A DNA stretch of 33,630 nucleotides, taken from NCBI RefSeq assembly GCF_000286835.2, contig NZ_AJYD02000038.1, positions 2,310,388 through 2,344,017 of the forward strand, read 5' to 3'. Of the stretch, positions 7,038-15,718 are shown one piece after another. The position numbers were made by a program, and so were the translations under genes. Every line of letters starts with the position of its first letter. Position 1 is the first letter of the stretch. Source of the DNA: Enterovibrio norvegicus FF-33. GTDB lineage: Bacteria > Pseudomonadota > Gammaproteobacteria > Enterobacterales > Vibrionaceae. The notes beneath the pieces are model-generated. The model was not told the DNA's origin, searched no databases, and saw only the letters and a list, made by a program, of their open reading frames with translations.

Positions 7038-9215
7038 ATGAACAAACAGAAGTTGAGCATTATTTTTGTCATTGCTGCCATATTTGTAACTTGGTTTGCT
7101 TTTGATCTGGGTGCACTTTTTACACTCGACAATGCCAAAGCTCAGCATGAAGCATTGAAAGACTCCATTTCACAGAATTTCCTCACAGCCAGTTTGGTTT
7201 ACTTCCTGGTGTATATCACCATGACTGCCCTTTCTCTGCCCGGTGCCGCAATCGCAACACTACTCGGTGCGGCTTTGTTTGGGTTTTGGTGGGCATTACT
7301 GCTGGTTTCTTTCGCCAGCTCGATTGGCGCAACACTCGCGTTTTTGGTAAGCCGTTTCTTATTGAAAGACTCTATTCAAAACAAGTTTGGCAACAAGCTT
7401 TCGACCATTAACGAAGGCATCAAAAATGATGGTCCTTTCTACTTGCTGACACTTCGTTTAATTCCTGTCTTTCCGTTTTTCATTATCAACCTGCTGATGG
7501 GCTTAACGCCAATCCGCACGCTAACGTTTTACGTTGTGAGCCAAATCGGCATGTTGCCGGGTACAGCGGTTTACATCAACGCCGGTACGCAATTGGCACA
7601 AATTGATTCATTGAGCGGCATTGTGTCTCCCGGTGTGTTGCTGTCGTTAGTGCTGCTCGGTTTATTCCCAATTATTGCAAAGGTCATTATGAACTTTATC
7701 CAAAAACGCCGTGTGTACGCGAAATGGCAAAAGCCCGTCACCTTTGACCGAAACCTGATTGCCATTGGCGCGGGTGCTGGCGGTTTGGTCACGACCTATA
7801 TCGGCGCGGCAGTGAAAGCCAAAGTCACCTTGATTGAAAAACACAAAATGGGCGGTGACTGTTTAAACACGGGTTGTGTCCCATCCAAAGCCCTGATCCG
7901 CGCGGGACACTCTGTGCACGAAATCAACCGCGCCAAAGAGTTTGGGGTGAATGCGGGTGAGCCGACGGTCGATTTCAAACAAGTGATGGGTCGAGTACAT
8001 CAAGTGATCGCTGATATCGAGCCTCATGACTCCGTAGAGCGTTATTCAAAGCTTGGTGTGGAATGTATTCAAGGTGAAGCGAAAATCCTCTCTCCGTGGG
8101 AAGTAGAGGTAAACGGAGAACGCTTGACCACAAGGAACATTGTTATCGCAACCGGTGCTCGTCCTCTCGTTCCAGGCATCCCTGGCCTACAAGAGGTGAA
8201 CTATTTGACCTCTGACAACGTGTGGGAGCTACAAGAGCTGCCTAAGAAACTCTTGGTACTCGGCGGTGGCCCTATCGGCGCAGAACTTGCGCAGAGTTTC
8301 TCTCGCCTTGGTTCGAACGTCACCTTGGTAGAAATGGCTGACCAACTGCTTATTCGTGAAGACGCGGACGCCGCAGCGTTAGTCGTTAAAGGTCTAACGG
8401 AAGATGGTGTAAATATTCTTCTTGGGCACAAAGCGACCCGCTTTGAGAAAGATGGCGACACGCAACGTGCTTATCTTGATAAGAACGGAGAAGAAGTCGT
8501 CGTTGAATTTGATCATGTTATGCTCGCTCTTGGTCGCGTTGCAAATACCAAAGGCTTTGGCCTTGAAGACATCGGTGTTGAACTTACCGAGCGCGGTACC
8601 GTCAAGGTGAATGATTATCTGCAAACCAATTACCCCAACATTTTTGCGGTGGGTGATGTTGCAGGCCCATTCCAGCTGACTCACGCTGCGGGTCACCAAG
8701 CATGGTATGCCGCAGTGAATGCTCTGTTCGGTGACTTTAAGAAATTTAAGGCCGATTACTCTGTCATGCCAGCCGCCACCTACACCGCCCCCGAAGTGGC
8801 ACGTGTTGGTATTAATGAAAAAGAAGCCATTGCCCAAGGGATTGACTACGAGATTGCCCACTACGGCATTGACGATTTGGATCGCGCCATTGCTGATGGT
8901 GAAGACCATGGTTTTATTAAGGTCATCACCCCCAAAGGCAAAGACAAGATTCTCGGCGCGACCATTGTCGGCTCACATGCTGGGGACTTGCTCGCAGAAT
9001 TTACCCTTGCGATGCGGCATGGCCTCGGTTTGAATAAAATTCTTGGTACGGTTCACCCCTATCCAACCATGAGTGAAGCGACGAAATACACGGCAGGTGT
9101 TTGGAAGCAAAACAATGCGCCGCAGGGTTTGCTTGTTTGGGTAGAGAAATTTCACGCTTGGATGCGTAATGAGTCAAAAAACAATGGCTCACAACCAATC
9201 AAAAAGGAAGATTAA
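7038..9215 (+). CDS. TVP38/DedA-like membrane domain fused to FAD-dependent disulfide oxidoreductase
   Basis: A two-part protein of 725 residues. Residues about 1-225 form a multi-span membrane domain of the SNARE-associated/TVP38-TMEM64 (DedA-like) family (SLPGAAIATLLGAALFG, TLRLIPVFPFFIINLLMGLTP, GMLPGTAVYINAGTQL). From about 238 a class-I pyridine-nucleotide disulfide oxidoreductase begins: FAD-binding GAGAGG (244-249), redox-active Cys275 and Cys280 in GGDCLNTGCVPSK, NAD(P)-binding GGGPIGAE, and the C-terminal HPYPTMSE with the His673/Glu680 pair. This resembles mercuric and dihydrolipoamide reductases, but no metal-binding N-terminal domain or extra C-terminal cysteines are seen, so mercury reduction is unlikely. 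Substrate unknown. Start: ATG 7038 has AAAGGA seven bases upstream; an earlier start at 7005 lacks one. ynjB follows after 5 bases, so co-transcription is likely. Confidence 0.92.
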   Translation: MNKQKLSIIFVIAAIFVTWFAFDLGALFTLDNAKAQHEALKDSISQNFLTASLVYFLVYITMTALSLPGAAIATLLGAALFGFWWALLLVSFASSIGATLAFLVSRFLLKDSIQNKFGNKLSTINEGIKNDGPFYLLTLRLIPVFPFFIINLLMGLTPIRTLTFYVVSQIGMLPGTAVYINAGTQLAQIDSLSGIVSPGVLLSLVLLGLFPIIAKVIMNFIQKRRVYAKWQKPVTFDRNLIAIGAGAGGLVTTYIGAAVKAKVTLIEKHKMGGDCLNTGCVPSKALIRAGHSVHEINRAKEFGVNAGEPTVDFKQVMGRVHQVIADIEPHDSVERYSKLGVECIQGEAKILSPWEVEVNGERLTTRNIVIATGARPLVPGIPGLQEVNYLTSDNVWELQELPKKLLVLGGGPIGAELAQSFSRLGSNVTLVEMADQLLIREDADAAALVVKGLTEDGVNILLGHKATRFEKDGDTQRAYLDKNGEEVVVEFDHVMLALGRVANTKGFGLEDIGVELTERGTVKVNDYLQTNYPNIFAVGDVAGPFQLTHAAGHQAWYAAVNALFGDFKKFKADYSVMPAATYTAPEVARVGINEKEAIAQGIDYEIAHYGIDDLDRAIADGEDHGFIKVITPKGKDKILGATIVGSHAGDLLAEFTLAMRHGLGLNKILGTVHPYPTMSEATKYTAGVWKQNNAPQGLLVWVEKFHAWMRNESKNNGSQPIKKED

Positions 9216-9220
9216 GCACA

Positions 9221-10360
9221 ATGAACTTCACATCAATCGTCACTGCATGTGCGCTCGCTTTTAGTTCGGTCAGCATGGCTGCTGACCCGTCTAACTGGGA
9301 ACAGATTGAGAAAGATGCCAAGGGGCAAACGGTTTACTTTAATGCGTGGGGTGGCAGCCAAGAAATCAATGCCTACCTACGCTGGGCAAATGAAGAGCTT
9401 GAAAGCCGTTACGGTGTCACTATTCAGCACGTTAAAGTGTCCGACATTGCAGAAACCGTTAACCGTTTAGTGGCTGAGAAGGCCGCAGGTAAAACCGAAG
9501 GCGGCAGTGTCGATATGGTTTGGATCAACGGTGAGAACTTCAAATCTATGAAAGCAAACGGTCTATTGTTTGGACCGTTTACAGAGCAGCTTCCTAATTG
9601 GCGAATTGTCGATAAATCGCTTCCTGTAAAAGAAGACTTCACAGAACCCACAGAAGGCCTTGAAGCACCATGGGGTGTGGGTCAATTAGTGTTTATTCAT
9701 GATGAGAAAACACTGGCAAACCCACCAACATCATTTGTGGAAATGCTCAGTTTGGCGAAAGCTAACCCTGGCAAAGTCTCCTACCCGAAGCCACCGCAAT
9801 TCCACGGTACAAGCTTTTTAAAAGCCGCGCTGCTTGAGTTAGCCACTGACACAACACCGCTTTATCAACCGGTTGATGAAGCCCAGTTTAGCAACATCAC
9901 AGCGCCACTTTGGGCGTATTTGAATGAGTTACATACGGTTGCGTGGAGAAATGGCAAACAATTCCCTGCTGGCAGCACAGAAACCATGCAATTGCTTGAT
10001 GATGGTGAATTACTGTTAGCCATTACCTTCAACCCGAACGCGGCAGAGACGGCGGTTAAAAACGGTACCCTCGCGCCATCAGCAAAAACCTTTGCCTTTG
10101 ATAGCGGCGCACTGTCGAACATTCACTTTATGGGTATTCCATGGAATGCCAATGCCAAAGAAGGCGCACTGGTTGCGATTAACTTCTTGATGAGTGAAGA
10201 AGCACAGTCTCGCAAAGCGAACAGTGACATCTGGGGCGATCCAGCTGTTGTTTCGCTAACCAGCGTTGGCAGCAAGCCACTGTTCAAGTCTCAGCCTGAA
10301 CCGCACCCAAGCTGGCAAGTCGCGCTAGAAAAAGCATGGCTTGAGCGTTACGGCCAGTAA
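9221..10360 (+). CDS. ynjB: YnjB, periplasmic solute-binding protein of the YnjBCD ABC transporter
   Basis: 379 residues, beginning with a Sec signal peptide (hydrophobic to about residue 20, SMA-A/D cleavage region). The mature part reads as an extracellular solute-binding protein of the YnjB/COG4134 type (TVYFNAWGGSQEINAYLRWA, DMVWINGENFKSMKANGLLFGPF, PWGVGQLVFIHDE, PPTSFVEMLSLAKANPGKVSYPKPP). It would deliver a substrate to the permease YnjC encoded next. The substrate of this importer is not established in E. coli, and the sequence does not show it. AAGGA lies within the end of the preceding gene, 12 bases before the ATG, and the stop-to-start gap is only 5 bases. This couples the importer to the flavin reductase. 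Confidence 0.93.
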   Translation: MNFTSIVTACALAFSSVSMAADPSNWEQIEKDAKGQTVYFNAWGGSQEINAYLRWANEELESRYGVTIQHVKVSDIAETVNRLVAEKAAGKTEGGSVDMVWINGENFKSMKANGLLFGPFTEQLPNWRIVDKSLPVKEDFTEPTEGLEAPWGVGQLVFIHDEKTLANPPTSFVEMLSLAKANPGKVSYPKPPQFHGTSFLKAALLELATDTTPLYQPVDEAQFSNITAPLWAYLNELHTVAWRNGKQFPAGSTETMQLLDDGELLLAITFNPNAAETAVKNGTLAPSAKTFAFDSGALSNIHFMGIPWNANAKEGALVAINFLMSEEAQSRKANSDIWGDPAVVSLTSVGSKPLFKSQPEPHPSWQVALEKAWLERYGQ

Positions 10361-10400
10361 CGATAATGTACCAAACATTATCAATTGGTAAGGGGTAGAC

Positions 10401-12107
10401 ATGTTACGTCTGCTGTATCTGATGACGCTGACAGTGTGTTGTTTACCCTTAATTCCGGGGCTGGGTGGCGTGTTGCTTTCTGCCACCAGCTACCTTCCCG
10501 TTTTAGGGTTAACCGAACCCAATCTTGATGGCTGGTATGCCATGATGGCTTGGCCGGGTAGCGGAAAAGCCCTGCAACTCACGCTTTTTACAGGCGTAAC
10601 CGCTACCTTGTTAGCGGTACTGATTACCTTTCTGATATTGCAGCGTTGCTGGGGAACATCAGGATGGAGCCGAATAGAAAAATGGCTCTCGCCTCTGCTT
10701 GCCATGCCCCACGTCGCTTTTGCCATTGGCTTTGCCCTCACCTTCGCCCCTTCTGGTTGGTTATTTCGTTTCTTCGCACTGTTTACGCAAGAAACAACGC
10801 CCTACACATGGTCCTTGGTGCAAGACAGCAACGGTATTGGGCTAGTGATAGCCCTTGCGATAAAAGAGACGCCCTTCTTGCTGTTAATGAGCTTGTCGGT
10901 ACTACGCCAAATGCAGGTTGATCGCTTACTCGCGGCGTCGCAAAGCTTAGGCTACAACCGAAGCGCAGCGTGGCTAAAAGTGGTATTGCCTCAATGGCTA
11001 CCCAAAATGCGCTTCCCGATCTACGCCGTGCTGGCTTACGGCTTGTCGGTGGTTGATGTTGCCATGATCCTTGGCCCTTCTTCACCGTCTACGTTCGCTG
11101 TGTTGGTGTGGCAGTGGTTCAATGACCCTGACCTACTAGAACTCCCCCGCGCAGCCGCAGGGGCGATTACGCTGTTTATATTGTGCTTTGGCACACTGTC
11201 GATATATCGACTGCTAGAGTTCATATTGATTTGCGGCTGGCAAAACTGGCAATTTAGCGGCAGCAAAATGTTTCATCTTCCCGGTAAACATTTGTTCAAG
11301 CTGGTCGCGGTACTGCCCTTTTTGATGATCCCTATTTTGTTGGTGTGGTCTTTTGCATTGCGCTGGCGCTTTCCGGATAGTTGGCCGACACGTCTTAGCA
11401 CGCGCTTTTGGGAACAAGAATCGTCGAACTTATTAGAACTCGCGGCAAACAGCCTGATCCTTGGCTTAGTCTCTGCCACCGTCGCGCTGATTTTTGCAGT
11501 AGGGTGTTTGGAGTATCGAGACAAATACCATCAATCAGTGCCGCAGTTGGTGATCGCCATTCCCATGCTGATCCCGCAACTGTCAATACTGTTCGGTATT
11601 CAGATAGCGATTTATATGTTGCCAGGGCAATGGCATGTCCCCGCGACTATTTGGGCACATATTCTCTTTGCATTTCCGTATGTGTACTTAGCGTTAGATG
11701 GCCCATGGCGTTCTTTCGATCAACGTCTGACACAAACGGCGAGAAGCTTAGGTCACAGTGCCACAAAAGCGTGGTGGGCAGTGAAGCTACCCATTGTACT
11801 GCCTGCCATTTTACTAGCATGGGCCGTCGGTCTTAGCGTCAGTTTCTCCCAATATTTGCCGACGCAACTGTTAGGTGCAGGACGTATCACCACATTAACC
11901 ACAGAGGCCGTTAGCCTCGCCAGTGGACAAGACCGCCGCATCAGCGCGGTATATGGCTTAATCCAAGCCTTTCTACCTCTGGTATTTTTTGGCCTTGCAC
12001 TCGCTGCCAGCCGATTCGCCGACCCTCGTCGTCGCCTTGCAAAGCAAGAACAAACAAGAGACACAATGAATGAGTTTGTCCGTACAAAACCTGACTATAA
12101 AATCTAA
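10401..12107 (+). CDS. ynjC: YnjC, fused-dimer ABC transporter permease
   Basis: Inner-membrane permease of 568 residues in which two permease halves are fused, as in E. coli YnjC. Each half carries an EAA-type cytoplasmic loop that contacts the ATPase: about residues 174-202 (AASQSLGYNRSAAWLKVVLP) and a second near 450 (QTARSLGHSATKAWWAVKLP). Roughly twelve hydrophobic segments are visible. AAGGGG six bases before the ATG is a good ribosome site. The C-terminal 38 bases overlap the start of ynjD, indicating translational coupling. The C-terminal tail after the last span (RFADPRRRLAKQEQTRDTM) is hydrophilic. Confidence 0.93.
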   Translation: MLRLLYLMTLTVCCLPLIPGLGGVLLSATSYLPVLGLTEPNLDGWYAMMAWPGSGKALQLTLFTGVTATLLAVLITFLILQRCWGTSGWSRIEKWLSPLLAMPHVAFAIGFALTFAPSGWLFRFFALFTQETTPYTWSLVQDSNGIGLVIALAIKETPFLLLMSLSVLRQMQVDRLLAASQSLGYNRSAAWLKVVLPQWLPKMRFPIYAVLAYGLSVVDVAMILGPSSPSTFAVLVWQWFNDPDLLELPRAAAGAITLFILCFGTLSIYRLLEFILICGWQNWQFSGSKMFHLPGKHLFKLVAVLPFLMIPILLVWSFALRWRFPDSWPTRLSTRFWEQESSNLLELAANSLILGLVSATVALIFAVGCLEYRDKYHQSVPQLVIAIPMLIPQLSILFGIQIAIYMLPGQWHVPATIWAHILFAFPYVYLALDGPWRSFDQRLTQTARSLGHSATKAWWAVKLPIVLPAILLAWAVGLSVSFSQYLPTQLLGAGRITTLTTEAVSLASGQDRRISAVYGLIQAFLPLVFFGLALAASRFADPRRRLAKQEQTRDTMNEFVRTKPDYKI

Positions 12108-12768
12108 GCAATCCACATTGCTTCAAGCCATGTCTTTTGACGTCGAGAACGGCGACATTCTCTCGATCATGGGCCCAAGTGGGTGCGGTAAATCAACGCT
12201 ACTCAGCGCCGTTGCCGGTCATCTTTCGCCTGAATTCAGTTGTCAGGGCGATATTCGTGTTAACGATAAAAGCATTTTGGCATTGCCCGCAGAAAAGCGT
12301 GCCGTCGGTATTCTGTTTCAAGATGATCTGCTTTTCCCGCACCTTAGCGTGTGGCAGAACTTGGCGTTCGGTTTACCCGATACCATGAGCGCCACAGAGA
12401 AAAAAGAACGCGCCCTCGCAACGCTAGAAGAAATCGAACTGGGAGATATTGCCTACAAAGCGCCCGATCAGATTTCCGGCGGTCAACGCGCGAGAATCAG
12501 CCTAATGCGTACTCTACTATCACACCCAAAAGTGATCCTGTTGGATGAGCCTTTCAGCAAACTCGACAAACCGCTTCGAAAATCATTTCGCGCCTTCGTG
12601 TTTAAACAAATCAAGAACAGAAACATCGCGGCCGTGATGGTGACGCACGATGAAGATGATGTCCCCGTGGAAAGCACATTGTTGAATTGGCCCGTTGCGC
12701 CTGAAAACGCACCGTCTACATCATCCCCTCGCGTTGGCGTCCTTAGACCGGAGCAAAAACATGCTTGA
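12070..12768 (+). CDS. ynjD: YnjD, ABC transporter ATP-binding protein
   Basis: 232-residue ATPase that powers YnjBC. Walker A GPSGCGKST (35-43), Q-loop FQDD (about 83-86), signature ISGGQ (135-139), Walker B and catalytic Glu VILLDEP (155-161) and the switch His in MVTHDE are all present, so it should be active. The start ATG 12070 lies inside the end of ynjC (38-base overlap). Another ATG four bases upstream belongs to the ynjC frame. The stop overlaps the next gene by 8 bases (12761-12768). The C-terminal 30 residues are Pro/Ser-rich and differ from other ATPases. Confidence 0.94.
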   Translation: MSLSVQNLTIKSKQSTLLQAMSFDVENGDILSIMGPSGCGKSTLLSAVAGHLSPEFSCQGDIRVNDKSILALPAEKRAVGILFQDDLLFPHLSVWQNLAFGLPDTMSATEKKERALATLEEIELGDIAYKAPDQISGGQRARISLMRTLLSHPKVILLDEPFSKLDKPLRKSFRAFVFKQIKNRNIAAVMVTHDEDDVPVESTLLNWPVAPENAPSTSSPRVGVLRPEQKHA

Positions 12769-13378
12769 TCGTTATGCCATTACCCTTATTCGCTGGCCTC
12801 TCAAACAAGCCGCCAAGCTGCCTGACAAGATTGGCCTAACCGCCAATCAGGTGACCGTATCCGGCTTTCTGATCGGCATGCTTGCACTCCCCGCTATTGC
12901 GATGGAGCATTATTGGTTAGGGCTTTTGTTTATTGTACTAAACCGGATATTTGATGGGCTCGATGGTGCACTTGCTCGTCGGCAAGGCATTACCGATGCA
13001 GGCGGGTTTCTTGATATCACGCTCGATTTTCTGTTTTATTCCATGATCCCGTTTGCATTCGCCTTGGCAAACCCTGAACAAAACGCCGTCGCCGCCACCT
13101 TTCTTGTGTTTTCGTTTATGGGGACAGGTTCGAGCTTTCTGGCGTTTGCCATCATGGCGAGCAAGCGAAACATCGAAAACCCCGTTTATAAAAGCAAATC
13201 ACTTTATTACATTGGTGGGCTCACTGAAGGCACAGAAACCATTGCGTGTTTAGTTCTATTTTGTCTGTTCCCGAGCTATTTTGCGGAAATTGCTTGGACG
13301 TTTGGTGCACTCTGTTGGGTAACAACAGCGACCAGAGTTTGGGCGGGTTACAGCACGCTAAACGCGCGTGCTGATTAA
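12761..13378 (+). CDS. ynjF: YnjF, CDP-alcohol phosphatidyltransferase family
   Basis: 205-residue inner-membrane enzyme with the CDP-alcohol phosphotransferase signature: Asp65, Asp68-Gly69, Ala72-Arg73, then Asp85 and Asp89 (DGLDGALARR ... GGFLDITLD). These aspartates bind metal and the CDP-alcohol. About six membrane spans follow the pattern of E. coli YnjF, including GTGSSFLAFA and YYIGGLTEGTETI. The lipid product is unknown. It overlaps ynjD by 8 bases, the end of a tight operon. In E. coli a rhodanese gene, ynjE, lies between ynjD and ynjF; here it is absent and ynjF follows directly. Confidence 0.92.
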   Translation: MLDRYAITLIRWPLKQAAKLPDKIGLTANQVTVSGFLIGMLALPAIAMEHYWLGLLFIVLNRIFDGLDGALARRQGITDAGGFLDITLDFLFYSMIPFAFALANPEQNAVAATFLVFSFMGTGSSFLAFAIMASKRNIENPVYKSKSLYYIGGLTEGTETIACLVLFCLFPSYFAEIAWTFGALCWVTTATRVWAGYSTLNARAD

Positions 13379-13385
13379 CAATAAG

Positions 13386-13426
13386 AAAATTGGGCTTGGT
13401 AAGGGATGTTAGTGCCATGCCCAATA
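13386..13426 (-). terminator. Hairpin between convergent ynjF and the DsbA-like gene
   Basis: ATTGGGC (13389-13395) pairs with GCCCAAT (13419-13425), with a TGG/CCA extension inside. Read on the minus strand it is followed by TTTTCTTATT, so it fits a terminator for the minus-strand pair. On the plus strand it may also end the ynj operon, though with poorer T content. Confidence 0.55.
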
Positions 13427-13441
13427 CAATTATCTGCCAAA

Positions 13442-14083
13442 CTACCGCATCTCTCGTTGCACTAGACAGTTAATTGCAAAAGCCAGTGAATCCACATCAA
13501 CTTGGCCAAAAAATCGGTATCTCCCCTGATCAAAGACCCAGGCAGGGCTTCCCGGCACTTTTTCTGCTTCTCCGGTCTTGATATCGCCGTAGACATCGGC
13601 AAGTGCTCGACCACTATACAAGCACTCCATCACGTCCGACGTTGCCACGTGGTTCTCTTCCAGAATGTCTTTCAATACTCCAAAATGGCTAATATCCCTA
13701 GCATCACGGAATAGGGCTTTGCGCAACGCTCGCTCCAATTCAATCGCTTCATCATTTCCTGCCGCAAACTTCACGGCCTTGATGGCCTGATGAGGCATCA
13801 AAGAACTGGAAGGTCGAACTTTGCGCCACAAATCAGGATTAACGTCTAGTCCTTCAAAACGGCTGGTAACCCTTTCCGTTATCTCAGCATATTTCAGATA
13901 ACCGCTATCACCAGGCGCGATGGTACTCATTCTTTGAGGCACGTTGGCGTATAAAGACAAACAATGGTGCTCCCAGTTAACTTGTGAAGGACTCCAAAGG
14001 TGCATGATCTTATCGTTGTAGTCTTGCCCCACCCAGCCCCAGAAGCAAAGTAAGTCGCTATGAAAATTAACCGTTACTGCCAT
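13442..14083 (-). CDS. DsbA/FrnE-like thioredoxin-fold protein without a CxxC
   Basis: 213 residues with the layout of the DsbA-like/2-hydroxychromene-2-carboxylate isomerase (FrnE) family: an N-terminal strand plus active-site position (VNFHSDLLCFWGW), a helical insert (LRKALFRDARDISHFGVL) and the cis-proline strand (GSPAWVFDQGRYRFFGQ). The usual CPWC-type motif is replaced by CFWG, leaving one Cys (13). Ordinary dithiol oxidoreductase chemistry is therefore doubtful, and a glutathione-transferase-like or isomerase role is possible. No signal peptide, so cytoplasmic. TAAGG lies upstream of the ATG. It follows the TTC38-like gene by 68 bases on the same strand and is probably co-transcribed with it. 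Confidence 0.75.
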   Translation of the reverse strand: MAVTVNFHSDLLCFWGWVGQDYNDKIMHLWSPSQVNWEHHCLSLYANVPQRMSTIAPGDSGYLKYAEITERVTSRFEGLDVNPDLWRKVRPSSSLMPHQAIKAVKFAAGNDEAIELERALRKALFRDARDISHFGVLKDILEENHVATSDVMECLYSGRALADVYGDIKTGEAEKVPGSPAWVFDQGRYRFFGQVDVDSLAFAINCLVQREMR

Positions 14084-14151
14084 GTTTTGACCTTAATCCA
14101 TTGTTTTCGTCTAACGTGCTTGAGTGATTGTGCGCTTGATCTTAGTCCGCC

Positions 14152-15528
14152 TTAAATCACTTTCCTAAGTAATGCCTTAAACGCTTCTTCCTTGTTATCT
14201 GACGTTAACATTCGATCTATTTCTTGGTTTTTGTCCAAAAAGCGAGCCGTCGACAAATCCCAACGTGTTCTTTTGGATACTCGCTCTTTCATCAGTCCTG
14301 CTACAGCAGAATGGTGCTTTAGTAAGTGTTCAGAATGAATCAGGTACTGCCCAATAATATCCTGCTGGGCATGGCTCCCCCCAAGCGCAGACAAACGATA
14401 ACGTATCGGTTTGATGGAAGTAACAGCCGGCTTAAACTCTCCTTTTTCATAAGATTCAATGCCAGCAATCAACTGAATGGCCAGGTTACCTTCATAGCTA
14501 TATCGAAGAGGACGCTCACTTTTCAGTGAGTCATTCAACTGTTTAATGGCATCATGCTTTTCATTGCGAGCCAAGATCATCGCTGAGTGCAGTTCGGTAA
14601 ACAGATAAACGTAATCGCCTATATCTTCTTTCACACCTTCGTATAAGCGCTCCCAGCGATCACCAACATCGACGCCAATAAACTCCAACCGCTTGAGAAG
14701 TGACGCGCCATTTTGCACACTGAGATAGAAATTTGATGCTTCGGGATAGATGTTTTCATCGAACAGTGACAGCACGTTTTCGACCCGTCCCAGTTCAAGC
14801 TCAAACAAGGCCAAGTGCCACCAAACATGGCCTACAAACGCATTATGTTGGTGAAGTTGTTCCGCTCGTGATGTGATCCACTCAATGCCTTCATCGGTTC
14901 GAGCATTCATTTCAAACACATGTGCCATTGCGTGTATGGCCCATAGATCGGAAGGATTAAGATCAACCGCTTTTCGTGCGTATTTTTCAGCTAAGTCATA
15001 CTGGCCCACTTCTTCAAGTGCGAAACCAAATGCCCCTGCAAAATAGCCATAGCCTGACGTCTGTTCTGTCCAAGCCGGAGAGATCTTAGCCGCTGTATCC
15101 ACCAAGCGCTGTCCTTCTCCAAACCAAAATAAGTTGCCTGTCGACTGTCTAAACGCCACTAAATCCAGCGGCCACTGATTGAGAATGTCAGACCACACAT
15201 CAACTGCCTCTTTCACTTGTCCTTTTTGGTAATGTGAAAGTGCGGTGATATGTAATAACTCCCTCTCGTTCGCAACACGCGAAAGCCGTTTTAATTCGCC
15301 CAATATCGGGAGAATGCCGCTAAACGCGCTATGTCGGCCTTCACTCGCAATGCTATATCCTTTGAAAACCCACGCCATGACAAAATCTGGGTAGCGCGCC
15401 AATATCGCGTCTATCTTAGGCATGGCATTCGGCTGATAATCTAAAATCCATGCGAACGCTTCTTCGAATAATGCGACTCCTTGTTGGTCGCAACCTGAAT
15501 AGTTAAGACCGCGGCTGTCCTGACTCAT
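14152..15528 (-). CDS. TTC38-like tetratricopeptide repeat protein
   Basis: 458 residues, cytoplasmic (no signal peptide), related to the TTC38 family. Visible family-typical parts are GVALFEEAFAWILDYQPNAMP, YPDFVMAWVFKGY, ERELLHITALSHYQKGQVKEA, SGYGYFAGAFGFALEEVGQYDLAEKYARKAVDLNPSDLWAIHAMAHVFEM and HVWWHLALFELELGR. The helical TPR hairpins occupy about residues 90-260, and the rest is also helical. The biochemical role of the family is unknown. The ribosome site AAGGAT lies seven bases before the ATG. The downstream DsbA-like gene on the same strand suggests a two-gene unit. Confidence 0.82.
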   Translation of the reverse strand: MSQDSRGLNYSGCDQQGVALFEEAFAWILDYQPNAMPKIDAILARYPDFVMAWVFKGYSIASEGRHSAFSGILPILGELKRLSRVANERELLHITALSHYQKGQVKEAVDVWSDILNQWPLDLVAFRQSTGNLFWFGEGQRLVDTAAKISPAWTEQTSGYGYFAGAFGFALEEVGQYDLAEKYARKAVDLNPSDLWAIHAMAHVFEMNARTDEGIEWITSRAEQLHQHNAFVGHVWWHLALFELELGRVENVLSLFDENIYPEASNFYLSVQNGASLLKRLEFIGVDVGDRWERLYEGVKEDIGDYVYLFTELHSAMILARNEKHDAIKQLNDSLKSERPLRYSYEGNLAIQLIAGIESYEKGEFKPAVTSIKPIRYRLSALGGSHAQQDIIGQYLIHSEHLLKHHSAVAGLMKERVSKRTRWDLSTARFLDKNQEIDRMLTSDNKEEAFKALLRKVI

Positions 15529-15660
15529 AGTGATCCTTTTTATTTATTTAAATAACCAAACTGACGCAATCAATGTAACCAACGGCTAGACAAGGAACAA
15601 ACAAGGATAAATTGGCGGGAGGCAAAGAAATTGTTTTCGAGGGCATGCTTTGAATAGCAC

Positions 15661-15690
15661 AAAAAAAGACCAGCACGAAAGCTGGTCTTT
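15661..15690 (-). terminator. Rho-independent terminator of the RIO kinase gene
   Basis: AAAGACCAGC (15665-15674) and GCTGGTCTTT (15681-15690) form a 10-bp stem with a 6-base loop. On the minus strand it is followed by seven T residues, 29 bases after the kinase stop. Confidence 0.88.
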
Positions 15691-15718
15691 TATATATTCA
15701 GAACAGAGAAGAAAAAGA

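Noticed and set aside
7038-9215. Mercuric reductase (mer operon)
   Set aside because: The active-site GGDCLNTGC is shared by the whole disulfide reductase family; the heavy-metal N-terminal domain, C-terminal cysteine pair and mer neighbours are missing.
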